Positions 33,487 through 39,356 of a stretch of DNA of 39,356 bases are shown here, one piece after another; within the stretch, counting starts at the first letter, position 1; each line of letters begins with the position of its first letter. Origin of the DNA: Bradyrhizobium elkanii WSM2783 (GTDB taxonomy: Bacteria > Pseudomonadota > Alphaproteobacteria > Rhizobiales > Xanthobacteraceae). A program made the position numbers and the translations under genes. The DNA lies in the NCBI RefSeq assembly GCF_000472865.1, contig NZ_AXAP01000076.1, positions 360 through 39,715 of the forward strand, written 5' to 3'. Below the pieces are notes generated by a model, which saw nothing but the letters and a program-made list of their open reading frames with translations, was not told the origin of the DNA and ran no database searches.

Positions 33487-33511
33487 GGAACGGCTGCGTC
33501 GCCGGTTCGTT
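33487..33511 (+). promoter_or_regulatory. EcfG-type promoter of the zinc-ribbon gene (GGAAC-N16-CGTT)
   Basis: GGAAC 33487-33491 and CGTT 33508-33511, 16 bases apart, exact consensus. It is 36 bases upstream of ATG 33548 and diverges from the polX promoter, so a single stress signal would fire both ways. Confidence 0.75.
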
Positions 33512-33547
33512 GGCGGGCCATGGGGCGCAAGTTCAGGAGCCTTCGCG

Positions 33548-33745
33548 ATGCTCGAAACGAATGATCTGCTGGTGAACTGCCCGAAATGCGGTGCCTGGCC
33601 GATGGCTGTGGGCTCGCACAAGGATATGCTTGCGCAGCCCGAGATCACCTTCAGATGCTCCAGGTGCGGCAGCGAGGAAACCGGGCGGCTTCGCCGTGCC
33701 GCCGCCTCGCCGATCTCCGCGCACGTCGATCTGAACGCTGCCTGA
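33548..33745 (+). CDS. Small zinc-ribbon protein, block B copy
   Basis: A 65-residue protein: MLETNDLLVNCPKCGAWPMA, then the second knuckle FRCSRCGSEETGRLRRA, with four Cys to bind zinc. ATG 33548 follows CAGGAGCC. It is the paralogue of the gene at 20476, sharing ETxxLLVNCP(K/E)CGAWPMA and both CxxC spacings; the tails have diverged. It is divergently placed from polX, as the block A copy lies downstream of the PolX remnant. Function unknown. Confidence 0.78.
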   Translation: MLETNDLLVNCPKCGAWPMAVGSHKDMLAQPEITFRCSRCGSEETGRLRRAAASPISAHVDLNAA

Positions 33746-33828
33746 GCAGCTCGGTCCAGGATCGGTCGTTCGGAACGTGTGTTCTTGCCGGGACTTGATC
33801 ACCGACAAGTGGAGAGTGGAGGACGACC

Positions 33829-34050
33829 ATGAAACCGATCCTGGCCGCCGCGTGCCTTGTCGTGCTCGCCTCGATTTCGCCGGCGGAAGCGAAGGGCTGC
33901 ATCAAGGGCGCAATCGTCGGGGGCGTCGCTGGCCATATGGCCGGACATGGCAAACTTGGCGCTGCGGCTGGATGCGTGATTGGGCATCACGAGGCCAACA
34001 AGAAGAACCCGAACAATTCGAATGCCCAAGCGCCGTCGGGCCAGAAGTGA
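33829..34050 (+). CDS. Secreted glycine-zipper small protein
   Basis: A 73-residue protein with a Sec signal peptide (MKPILAAACLVVLASISPAE, cleavage after AEA) and a Gly-rich helix GAIVGGVAGHMAGHGKLGAA with two Cys nearby (GCIKG and AGCVIG). Glycine-zipper proteins associate with the envelope or oligomerise in membranes. ATG 33829 follows GGAGG. A GGAAC at 33772 is present but the -10 position reads ACTT, so I do not call a promoter. Role unknown. Confidence 0.8.
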   Translation: MKPILAAACLVVLASISPAEAKGCIKGAIVGGVAGHMAGHGKLGAAAGCVIGHHEANKKNPNNSNAQAPSGQK

Positions 34051-34092
34051 TCTTACAGACCCACTGGACGTCCGGCACGACGCCTCATTTCC

Positions 34093-34317
34093 TCACGCCT
34101 GGCGCCGCTGCGGTCCTCTCCGCTCGTCGGGGAGGGCAATTGGGTCCGGGCTCACTAGGGGATGGCTTTCGCCAAGGAAAGCCGTCGGCGGCTTGTCCTC
34201 AAGCAGCGCTCTGGAATAAGCAAGTAGCTCGCGAGAACGCGCGATAATCTCGGCCGCGTAGGCAGCCATCCGTCTCCGCCGTTCGATATGCTCAGCGATT
34301 TCCGATGAATCTGACAT
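34093..34317 (-). CDS. Conserved small hypothetical protein (74 aa)
   Basis: ATG 34317 follows GGGAG on the minus strand and encodes MSDSSEIAEHIERRRRMAAY, then AAEIIARSRELLAYSRALLE. Helical, charged and soluble, with a Pro-rich tail. No family recognised. TTG 34323 in the same frame is less likely. Confidence 0.6.
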   Translation of the reverse strand: MSDSSEIAEHIERRRRMAAYAAEIIARSRELLAYSRALLEDKPPTAFLGESHPLVSPDPIALPDERRGPQRRQA

Positions 34318-34405
34318 CGGCAACTCCCTTCCTGTGCAGGCGGGAGCGCGCTCGGTCTCTCAGCCACCGACGCCGGGGCAGAGCCTCGGCCGATGATGAA
34401 GACAA

Positions 34406-34786
34406 CTACCACAGGTCGCCTTTGTTCAACATTGATCGGACCTCGGGTTGCCCGCTAGGACCAAATGCCTTGTTCCGGTCGGGAAATTGGGATGCCAAGA
34501 GATTCTGTAGAGCCGGCTCAAAAACAAAAAGTACCGACAGGCCTGATCGGCTCCCGCTGTATCGCTCCGAGCGCATCCGTTGCGCGGGAGCCGAGCGCGG
34601 AGGCTGCAGTTCGCCCGATGCCATCCACCTGTCCATCTGAAAAGCTATTTCGAGCTCGCGCAGCTTTCGCTGTATCAGTTCGCGTTGTTCTTCCTGGGTG
34701 GCATTGTTCAGTTGTTCTTCGAGGCGGGCTTTTTCAGCCGACAGACGCTGGTTGAACGTGTGGGGACTAGAGCGCTTTCGATGCAC
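34406..34786 (-). CDS. Small coiled-coil protein with unusual C-terminal extension
   Basis: GTG 34786 encodes RKRSSPHTFNQRLSAEKARL, then EEQLNNATQEEQRELIQRKL and RELEIAFQMDRWMASGELQP. This first 60 residues resemble a short rhizobial protein that usually ends just after the LQPP-like sequence. Here the frame goes on for 60 more residues (SAPAQRMRSERYSGS...) of lower coding quality, so the natural stop may be lost. It is probably cytoplasmic. Function unknown. Confidence 0.55.
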   Translation of the reverse strand: MHRKRSSPHTFNQRLSAEKARLEEQLNNATQEEQRELIQRKLRELEIAFQMDRWMASGELQPPRSAPAQRMRSERYSGSRSGLSVLFVFEPALQNLLASQFPDRNKAFGPSGQPEVRSMLNKGDLW

Positions 34787-34912
34787 CGCTCTCTCCTATG
34801 CTGGTCAGGCGGGAGAACGACGTTGTCTCTCAGCAACCGGCGCCCGTAGTCGTCAGGCCGATGATCTCAGATAACGAACAAGGCAGGTAAGTAGTTCGAG
34901 CCTTTCCGACTG

Positions 34913-35011
34913 ATGGAGACCACGATTGCCAGTGCAATTGCTGTTGCGGTGCAGCTAATGGTTGCCGGGGTGGCGTCGCTGGCCACCTCTCGAGCCGCGT
35001 CAAAGACCTGA
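34913..35011 (+). CDS. Possible 32-aa hydrophobic peptide
   Basis: ATG 34913 encodes METTIASAIAVAVQLMVAGV then ASLATSRAASKT. It would be one short membrane helix. There is no good ribosome site, so it may be chance. It is listed because the surrounding 300 bases hold nothing else. Confidence 0.2.
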   Translation: METTIASAIAVAVQLMVAGVASLATSRAASKT

Positions 35012-35081
35012 TTCAGACCTGGATTCCTTGAGCAACTCCGCGCGGCACCGAGGCGGGCAGGGCATCAAGGAAAGACGGTCT

Positions 35082-35232
35082 GCGCTGCGAGGAGGCCGCC
35101 GCCTTTGGCTATCCTCGCGAGCGCTAGTTCTGGAATAGCGGGTCATGAGACCTTTGGCTATCCGCGACACGCGCGGTAGTTCAACGGCGGGCGGCGGTCC
35201 CTCCAGTTCAATAGGGTGGACGATGATCGTTC
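35082..35232. repeat. 151-bp intergenic repeat, copy B
   Basis: Counterpart of 20974-21124. The internal 13-mer cctttggctatcc occurs at 35102-35114 and 35151-35163, and the hairpin ggtc-atga-gacc lies between them. Loop bases differ between copies while the stem is kept. It lies about 140 bases upstream of the PRC-barrel copy. Confidence 0.85.
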
Positions 35233-35319
35233 CCCCCGCTCGGTGGTGGCAGGCGCGGCCGTTCCGGTCATTGGGTGCGGCTGATCCCAGACGTCGGCGC
35301 GAACAGCATCGCTCGGCCA

Positions 35320-35344
35320 GGAACGGAGCCTTTCTCGACAGGTT
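35320..35344 (+). promoter_or_regulatory. EcfG-like promoter of PRC-barrel copy B (GGAAC-N16-GGTT)
   Basis: GGAAC 35320-35324 and GGTT 35341-35344 are 16 bases apart, one mismatch from consensus. Spacing to ATG 35376 matches that of the block A gene, and the spacer starts ggagcc in both. Confidence 0.6.
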
Positions 35345-35375
35345 GATTGCGAAAGACAACATGCAGGAGGCCAAC

Positions 35376-35735
35376 ATGGCCATGGAAGATCGCGAGACCT
35401 CCAGTCTCATCGGAAGTGACAAGGTGGAAGGCACGAACGTGTACGGGTCCGACGGGCAGAAGATCGGGTAGATCGAGCGCGTCATGATCGACAAGGTCAG
35501 CGGAAAGGTGTCCTACGCTGTGCTCAGCTTCGGCGGTCTGCTCGGCATTGGCGATGATCACTATCCGCTGCCGTGGCAGACGCTGAAATACGACACGAAC
35601 CTTGGCGGATACGTCACCGGCGTCACGCAGGATCAGCTCACAGGCGCTCCCAAATATGGCGACGAGAGCGGTTGGAGCTGGGACGCCCGAACGAGGCGCT
35701 CGGTCGACGACTATTATGGAGTGCCGGTCGCCTAG
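35376..35735 (+). pseudogene. PRC-barrel protein, block B copy with amber stop
   Basis: ATG 35376 encodes MAMEDRETSSLIGSDKVEGT then NVYGSDGQKIG, followed by TAG at 35469. The block A copy has TAC (Tyr) there. Downstream the frame is fully intact: IERVMIDKVSGKVSYAVLSF, GDDHYPLPWQTLKYDTNLGG and ending YYGVPVA at 35735. A single base change explains it. The short product would be 31 residues. Restart at ATG 35484 would give the rest of the barrel. Confidence 0.88.
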
Positions 35736-35837
35736 TAAGCGCGCCGGGGTCCTCCGTGGGTTGGCGCAAGCTCTCCGCTCGTGCTGTTGAGCGTCTCCGT
35801 CAGGAGGCCCGTCTGATCACGGTCGAAGGAGGACTGC

Positions 35838-36270
35838 ATGCACCATCAACAAAGTGAGCAGCGCCCGCGCCGGTTGTTCGCGTCCATTGCCAACAAGGCC
35901 TCGCAGGCGGCCGGCCGTGGATCGACGTTCGTGCTGGCCTGTGCGGTTCGTGATCTGGGCGGTGACGGGCCCTCTGTTTCGATACTCCGATACGTGGCAG
36001 CTCGTCATCAACACGGGCACGACCATCGTGACCTTTCTGATGGTCTTTCTGATACAAAACTCACAGAACCGGGACAGCGCTGCGATCCAGGTCAAGTTGG
36101 ACGAGCTCATCCGAACCGGCAGCGTCCAGAATTCCTTCGTCGGCATCGAGCACCTCTCGGCTGACGAATTGGAAGAGTTGCGCACCCGCTGCGAGGAGCG
36201 AGCCAAGGCGGTCGCGGCGGCGAGAAGAGGCGGCCGTGCGCCCAGGTCCCGAGACGAGGCTCAGGACTAG
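35838..36270 (+). pseudogene. Low-affinity iron permease-like membrane protein, frameshifted
   Basis: ATG 35838 after GAAGGAGG encodes MHHQQSEQRPRRLFASIANK then ASQAAGRGSTFVLACA. One frame over the protein continues as IWAVTGPLFRYSDTWQLVIN, TGTTIVTFLMVFLIQNSQNR and DSAAIQVKLDELIR, the hallmark of the Iron_permease family (PF04120). The C-terminus is a charged helix (LSADELEELRTRCEERAKAV). The shift is near 35945. The full protein would be about 143 residues with two helices. It follows the PRC-barrel copy; a one-base sequence error is possible. Confidence 0.8.
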
Positions 36271-36309
36271 ATGTTTCAGCGAAGGAGGCACGGCCTCACC
36301 GCGTTGGAA

Positions 36310-36334
36310 GGAATGCGCGAGGCAACGCGACGTT
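36310..36334 (+). promoter_or_regulatory. EcfG-like promoter candidate (GGAAT-N16-CGTT)
   Basis: GGAAT at 36310 and CGTT at 36331 are 16 bases apart, one mismatch from GGAAC. It lies 58 bases upstream of ATG 36392. Confidence 0.4.
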
Positions 36335-36391
36335 CGAGTGGAAGGTAGCCGCAACCCGCGCTTCCGAATTCCGTACAGAGGAGGATTCACC

Positions 36392-36688
36392 ATGAGGTCC
36401 ATTGCAAGCGCGCTGGTCTTTGTTCTTGCGCTTTCAGCCCCTGTCGCACTTGCCCAGACGACGAAGCCCGACGTCTCCGGCGCTCCGAGCGCGCAGAACT
36501 CGGGTGCCGGCATAGCTGGCCAGCCGGGCAACAAGAATGGTCCAGCCGCGAAGCCGGGGGAGACCGTCGGCGCCAGCTCGAACTCAAACCAGCAGAATCC
36601 GACGGTCCAGCAGCAGGACACGTCCAACATCAAAGGTATGCCCGGAAACAAGAGCGGTCCGCCCGCCAAGGAGCCTGATCGTAAGTGA
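36392..36688 (+). CDS. Secreted low-complexity protein with repeated PGNK motif
   Basis: A 98-residue protein. The Sec signal peptide MRSIASALVFVLALSAPVAL is followed by cleavage after ALA. The mature part is Gly/Pro/Asn/Gln-rich and disordered. It has a repeated motif: GIAGQPGNKNGPAAKPG near residue 43 and IKGMPGNKSGPPAKEP near the end. ATG 36392 follows AGAGGAGG. It is probably periplasmic. Function unknown; the size and composition suggest an envelope stress or desiccation protein, but this is speculative. Confidence 0.8.
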   Translation: MRSIASALVFVLALSAPVALAQTTKPDVSGAPSAQNSGAGIAGQPGNKNGPAAKPGETVGASSNSNQQNPTVQQQDTSNIKGMPGNKSGPPAKEPDRK

Positions 36689-36722
36689 CGCGGTAGCTCG
36701 GGTTTGATGCCGAGGGATCTTT

Positions 36723-37156
36723 CTAGCTCGGCAGCATCCCCTTTCCCCCGCTCAGCTCCTGCACCATCCGGACGATCTCCGCCGGATGGAAGGGCTTCTT
36801 CACGATGCGGCTGCTCGGCACCGGATGTGGTGTCGTGGGCGAGTAGCCAGTGGCGTAGATGACCGGCAGTTCCGGATGGCTTTCGCGGCAGTGCTCCGCG
36901 ATCTGCCAGCCGTCGAGCTTTCCGGGGAGTCGGACGTCGGTGACCAGCACGTCCGCGACGTGGCGCTCGCACCAGTCCAGCGCCTCCTCGCCGGTGCTGC
37001 GTGGATCACGTGATAGCCTGCGTCGCGCAGCGCTTCGACGACGAATTCACGGATCAGGGGATCGTCCTCGACGAGAAGTACGCTCGCTGGCGGCTCACCT
37101 AGGATAACATTCGCGACGCATGTCGAATGGCACAACCGCGTTGTCGGTCCTGACAT
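36723..37156 (-). pseudogene. Single-domain response regulator, block B, frameshifted
   Basis: The first frame (from about 37156) reads ASVLLVEDDPLIREFVVEAL then RDAGYHVIHAA. The next frame reads TGEEALDWCERHVADVLVTD then VRLPGKLDGWQIAEHCRESH, LPVIYATGYS and RIVKKPFHPAEIVRMVQELS. A base is missing near 37005. Unlike the block A regulator, the phospho-acceptor Asp (VLVTD) and switch Thr (YATG) are kept. The exact start is uncertain. The sequence differs enough from the block A regulator that they are not recent copies. Confidence 0.78.
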
Positions 37157-37198
37157 GGGCGCGCCGGCCGAGCGTGACTGGAGGATTCAAGCGGTCTC

Positions 37199-37804
37199 AT
37201 GCCAAGAAGACTCAAGACCTATCAAACCTCGCTTGGGTTCTACGATCTTGCGATCGCCGCGCCATCAATGAAGGCGGCGCTCGAGGCCTGGGGCTCTGGG
37301 AGCAATCTGTTCCATCAGGGTGTCGCGAAAGAGGCGGAGGACGCCGAAGTCGTCGCCGCAACGGTGGCCGGCGTCGTGCTCAAGCGTCCTGCTGGATCGA
37401 GCGGCCGCTTCGCCGATCATTCCGAGTTGCCGGCCGATCTCGGCCGCGGCAAAGGCGCCGGCAGCCGCGAGCGAAGGCGGGCTAAGCCGAAGAAGCGAGC
37501 GTCTCCCAAAATCAGCGACAAGGAAGCCCGCAAGGCGGCACAGGAGTTCGAGAAGGAGCAGAGGCGGCGAGAAGCCGAGCGGCGCCGGGAAGACGCGGCC
37601 CGGGCTAAGGAGCGCAAGAAGCGGGAGAGGGCGGTCGGCAAGGCGCAGGCGGCGATGGACGAAGCCCGGCGGCGGCCCGAGAAGAAGGCGAGCGCCATCG
37701 AAGCCGAGCGCGCGGGATTGGACAAGCGCGCCGAGGCCGAAGAGAACCGCTGGGAGAAGCAGAGGGAAAAACTTGAGTCGGCTCTGCGCCGCGCGCGCGA
37801 CTAA
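37199..37804 (+). CDS. TolA-like charged coiled-coil protein, block B copy
   Basis: A 201-residue protein. Residues 1-75 form a compact region: MPRRLKTYQTSLGFYDLAIA, APSMKAALEAWGSGSNLFHQ and VVAATVAGVVLKRPAGS. After a basic linker (RRRAKPKKRASPKISDKEAR) comes a long Arg/Glu/Lys/Ala helix to the end, which gives a superficial likeness to TolA. It has no signal peptide or membrane segment, so a cytoplasmic or nucleoid role is more likely than an envelope one. The truncated paralogue is at 24348. It converges with a minus-strand pair. Confidence 0.8.
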   Translation: MPRRLKTYQTSLGFYDLAIAAPSMKAALEAWGSGSNLFHQGVAKEAEDAEVVAATVAGVVLKRPAGSSGRFADHSELPADLGRGKGAGSRERRRAKPKKRASPKISDKEARKAAQEFEKEQRRREAERRREDAARAKERKKRERAVGKAQAAMDEARRRPEKKASAIEAERAGLDKRAEAEENRWEKQREKLESALRRARD

Positions 37805-37826
37805 CGGTTCGGGCAGCGGCAGAAGT

Positions 37827-37976
37827 TCACCCCGCCTTGGAAATGTGTCCCTTGCCGCCGCACTTCGTGCAACAGCCCGGAAAGATCCTGCCGCCCGGTT
37901 CGATCTCGTGCGCCGGCTGATGCCCGGTGCCACCGCAGGCGTCGCACTTGACCTCTGCAGGCCCACGCTTCCTCAT
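37827..37976 (-). CDS. Small DnaJ-type zinc-finger protein (CxxCxGxG, 49 aa)
   Basis: ATG 37976 overlaps the stop of the upstream gene by four bases (ATGA). The protein reads MRKRGPAEVKCDACGGTGHQ, then PAHEIEPGGRIFPGCCTKCG and GKGHISKAG. Two CxxCxGxG-like modules (CDACGGTGH, CTKCGGKGH) form one zinc site as in the DnaJ Cys-rich domain. It is below the length of usual annotation limits. It could act as a small zinc chaperone or RNA-binding module; function is unknown. Confidence 0.75.
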   Translation of the reverse strand: MRKRGPAEVKCDACGGTGHQPAHEIEPGGRIFPGCCTKCGGKGHISKAG

Positions 37977-38170
37977 GCTTCGCCGGGGCCTGAGAAGAGC
38001 GTCGAGGGCGGGCTGGTCCGTGGTGGTGGCAGCGGTCGAGTGTTGCCGGTGGGTCTACTCTTGGCGTCGTACCTTTTGGCCAAGTCGAGCAATCTTCTGC
38101 GTGTGAACGGATCTGCCTTCTCCGCCAGGTCGCGCGCTTGCTGCGCGAAGCCGCTGTAGAACTCTTCCAT
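37973..38170 (-). CDS. Conserved small hypothetical protein (65 aa)
   Basis: ATG 38170 encodes MEEFYSGFAQQARDLAEKAD then PFTRRRLLDLAKRYDAKSRP and a Pro-rich tail ending STLFSGPGEA. The helical N-terminus (AQQARDLAEKADPFTRRRLL) recurs in small rhizobial proteins. GGGGTGG upstream serves as ribosome site. It is translationally coupled to the CxxCxGxG gene. Confidence 0.68.
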   Translation of the reverse strand: MEEFYSGFAQQARDLAEKADPFTRRRLLDLAKRYDAKSRPTGNTRPLPPPRTSPPSTLFSGPGEA

Positions 38171-38289
38171 GACGCCACCCCACAACATCACCGAATGCCC
38201 ATCTTCGATGGTCGGCGAGGCTCACGTCAAGACATCGCTTGTGCCCCCCCGCCAAACGGCACTAGGCTCTTCCCCGGCGGGGGAGTCCA

Positions 38290-38472
38290 ATGTCGCTGCT
38301 GCACCCTATTCGAAAGCCGTGCCCGCACTGTGGGCGGCCAATGAAGCTTGTGCGTGACGAGACCGCCAGAGGCGGGGAGCGCTACCTCTGCCGCGATTGC
38401 GACGACGATCCGCTGCACGATCCCGCCGCCCGAAAGTGGGTGGAAGGCCCGCTGCGGCCACCGGCGAAATAG
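38290..38472 (+). CDS. Small zinc-ribbon protein (60 aa)
   Basis: ATG 38290 follows GGGGGAG and encodes MSLLHPIRKPCPHCGRPMKL, then RYLCRDCDDDPLHDPAARKW. Two CxxC knuckles (CPHC, CRDC) should bind zinc. It is different in sequence from the two GAWPMA-type ribbons. Cytoplasmic; function unknown. Confidence 0.75.
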   Translation: MSLLHPIRKPCPHCGRPMKLVRDETARGGERYLCRDCDDDPLHDPAARKWVEGPLRPPAK

Positions 38473-38570
38473 TGGCCGGCCCAGGCTAGTCCTGGCGTCG
38501 GAGAGCCGGCACTGGCAAATTCGCCGTTGGCGCACCAATTCGTTTGTAGATGCCAAAGATTGGAGGCGCG

Positions 38571-38738
38571 ATGTCGACCGTCGCAAATCTGCTCGCGCGG
38601 AAGCAGGTACTATTGAAGCGGCTCGAGAGCGATCCTGGGCCGAATGAGCGCGAGGAAATCCAGGCGCTGCTCGCCCAGATCGAGACCGCGCTGAACCTAC
38701 TTGGTCCGAGAGATGCGGCCGGTCCGAGCGACGAGTGA
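38571..38738 (+). CDS. Small helical protein (55 aa)
   Basis: ATG 38571 follows TTGGAGG and encodes MSTVANLLARKQVLLKRLES, then NEREEIQALLAQIETALNLL. The heptad-like Leu spacing suggests a helical hairpin or dimer. No family recognised. The next gene converges from the other strand 14 bases away. Confidence 0.6.
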   Translation: MSTVANLLARKQVLLKRLESDPGPNEREEIQALLAQIETALNLLGPRDAAGPSDE

Positions 38739-38752
38739 ACCGAAGTCGCCCG

Positions 38753-38959
38753 TCAAAGCGCGCTAAGATCGTCCGGCACGTCGCCGAACTTCCGGATCAG
38801 TGTGGCGTCGCCGAGCGCGCCGGCACAGCCGGGCTTTCGCGAGAGCGCCTCCGCCCGCATTATCGCCGCGTTCGCGCTCGTGCACTCCACCGCCTCGCCC
38901 GGCGCGACGCCGTCGTCCGCCATCACGAAGGGCAGCGCCACGTAATAGGTGACGTCCAT
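38753..38959 (-). CDS. Conserved small hypothetical protein (68 aa)
   Basis: ATG 38959, following GGGAG, encodes MDVTYYVALPFVMADDGVAP, then GEAVECTSANAAIMRAEALS and DATLIRKFGDVPDDLSAL. It is small, mixed alpha/beta and acidic. I recall similar rhizobial proteins but no function. It starts 3 bases after the end of a preceding truncated frame, so it was probably the second gene of an operon. Confidence 0.68.
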   Translation of the reverse strand: MDVTYYVALPFVMADDGVAPGEAVECTSANAAIMRAEALSRKPGCAGALGDATLIRKFGDVPDDLSAL

Positions 38960-38962
38960 CGC

Positions 38963-39091
38963 TCACTCCCTACGGTCGCGCGCCGGCGCAAGCCGTCCGC
39001 GCGCGTAGCCCGCTGACACCTTGGCGCGCGCCTCCTCGAGCTGGTTCTCAAGGAATTGGGCAACATTTAACCACGCCTGATGACAGGTGAC
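38963..39091 (-). pseudogene. Start-less gene tail next to the integrase
   Basis: The minus strand between the integrase stop and the 68-aa gene reads VAQFLENQLEEARAKVSAGY then ARGRLAPARDRRE, ending at 38963. It looks like the C-terminus of a small protein, but there is no start codon between it and the in-frame integrase stop. The 5' part was likely displaced when the integrase gene arrived. Confidence 0.45.
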
Positions 39092-39356
39092 TCAAGCCTG
39101 CGCGCCTCCCTTTATCGGCATCACCTTCTTGGGATCGAGCCAGTGGTCGATCCGATCGGCCCAATGCTGCATTAGCTTCGTGCGCGAGCCGATCAGCGCG
39201 AGCGGCCCGTGCTTCTTGTAGAGACCTTCCACGGTCGAGTTATCGAGATGCGCGAGCTGCAGCTCGACGACATCGCCATCCCATGCCTTGGCGTCCTTGA
39301 TCTCTTCGTGGTGAGACAGAGTCGAGAACGTGGTCCGGAATCCGTGGGCACAATGA
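39092..39356 (-). mobile_element. Tyrosine recombinase (phage-type integrase), C-terminal part
   Basis: From the right edge the minus strand encodes HGFRTTFSTLSHHEEIKDAK, then VELQLAHLDNSTVEGLYKKH and LIGSRTKLMQHWADRIDHWL, ending at TGA 39092. The HxxR motif (HGFR) and LAH match P4-like tyrosine recombinases. In a gapless comparison the usual nucleophile Tyr before the MMQWWADYLD-like end is Leu here; the Tyr in GLYKK may serve instead. The N-terminal half lies outside the window. Such genes sit at the ends of genomic islands. Confidence 0.85.

Noticed and set aside
33772..33796. EcfG promoter for the glycine-zipper gene
   Set aside because: GGAAC is present and well placed, but the -10 position is ACTT, two mismatches from CGTT. 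Too weak to call.
11667..35735. Recoding of TAG as an amino acid, because several in-frame stops are amber
   Set aside because: Other disrupted genes stop at TGA or shift frame, and intact genes (for example the PolX-adjacent SDR tail, OprB end) terminate at TAG. Ordinary nonsense mutation explains the pattern.

Overview
The window looks like a chromosomal accessory region of a GC-rich alphaproteobacterium of the Bradyrhizobium type. This is inferred from gene content: a rhizobial non-phosphorylative sugar pathway, a PIMT-erythromycin esterase fusion, LigD/PolX repair genes, PRC-barrel and 'LKTYQTSLGFYD' proteins, and EcfG-type promoter motifs. No rRNA, tRNA or CRISPR was seen. A cut transposase (IS1182-like) lies at the left edge and a cut tyrosine recombinase at the right edge.

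Region 1 (1-7.5 kb) is a sugar catabolism locus. It holds a broken xylulokinase remnant, a FucU/RbsD mutarotase, a binding protein and two permeases of a carbohydrate ABC importer (no ATPase in view), and a convergent pair encoding an aldose 1-dehydrogenase-type aldo/keto reductase and an L-fuconolactonase-type amidohydrolase. Mutarotase, dehydrogenase and lactonase are successive steps of oxidative L-fucose-like sugar breakdown.

Region 2 (7.5-19.7 kb) is rich in decaying genes: an autotransporter, a GlxA-type AraC regulator, NTF2-like and LivK-like fragments, a [2Fe-2S] subunit fragment, an OprB porin, a PolX remnant and an MFS transporter, all broken. Intact genes here are a secreted GlcG/HbpS-like protein, a gluconate-2-dehydrogenase-like small subunit with its GMC flavoprotein, and a two-helix membrane protein whose dead paralogue lies 4.3 kb upstream.

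Region 3 (19.9-39.0 kb) is a cluster of small stress-type genes arranged as two roughly colinear blocks. Block A (17.9-24.8 kb) and block B (31.7-37.8 kb) share, in order, PolX (a remnant in A), a small zinc ribbon, a 151-bp intergenic repeat, a PRC-barrel protein, a single-domain response regulator and a TolA-like charged protein. Between them lie a decayed large helicase, the PIMT-esterase fusion and a LigD operon. Several genes carry upstream sequences matching the alphaproteobacterial EcfG general-stress consensus GGAAC-N16/17-CGTT, including both PRC-barrel genes, a zinc ribbon and PolX. The reading is a general-stress/DNA-repair island that was duplicated and is now partly degenerating. 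One copy of several pairs is broken, and PolX appears to have lost polymerase active-site carboxylates while keeping its PHP nuclease motifs.

Many genes are interrupted by a single-base shift or one nonsense codon. True decay and assembly error cannot be separated from sequence alone.
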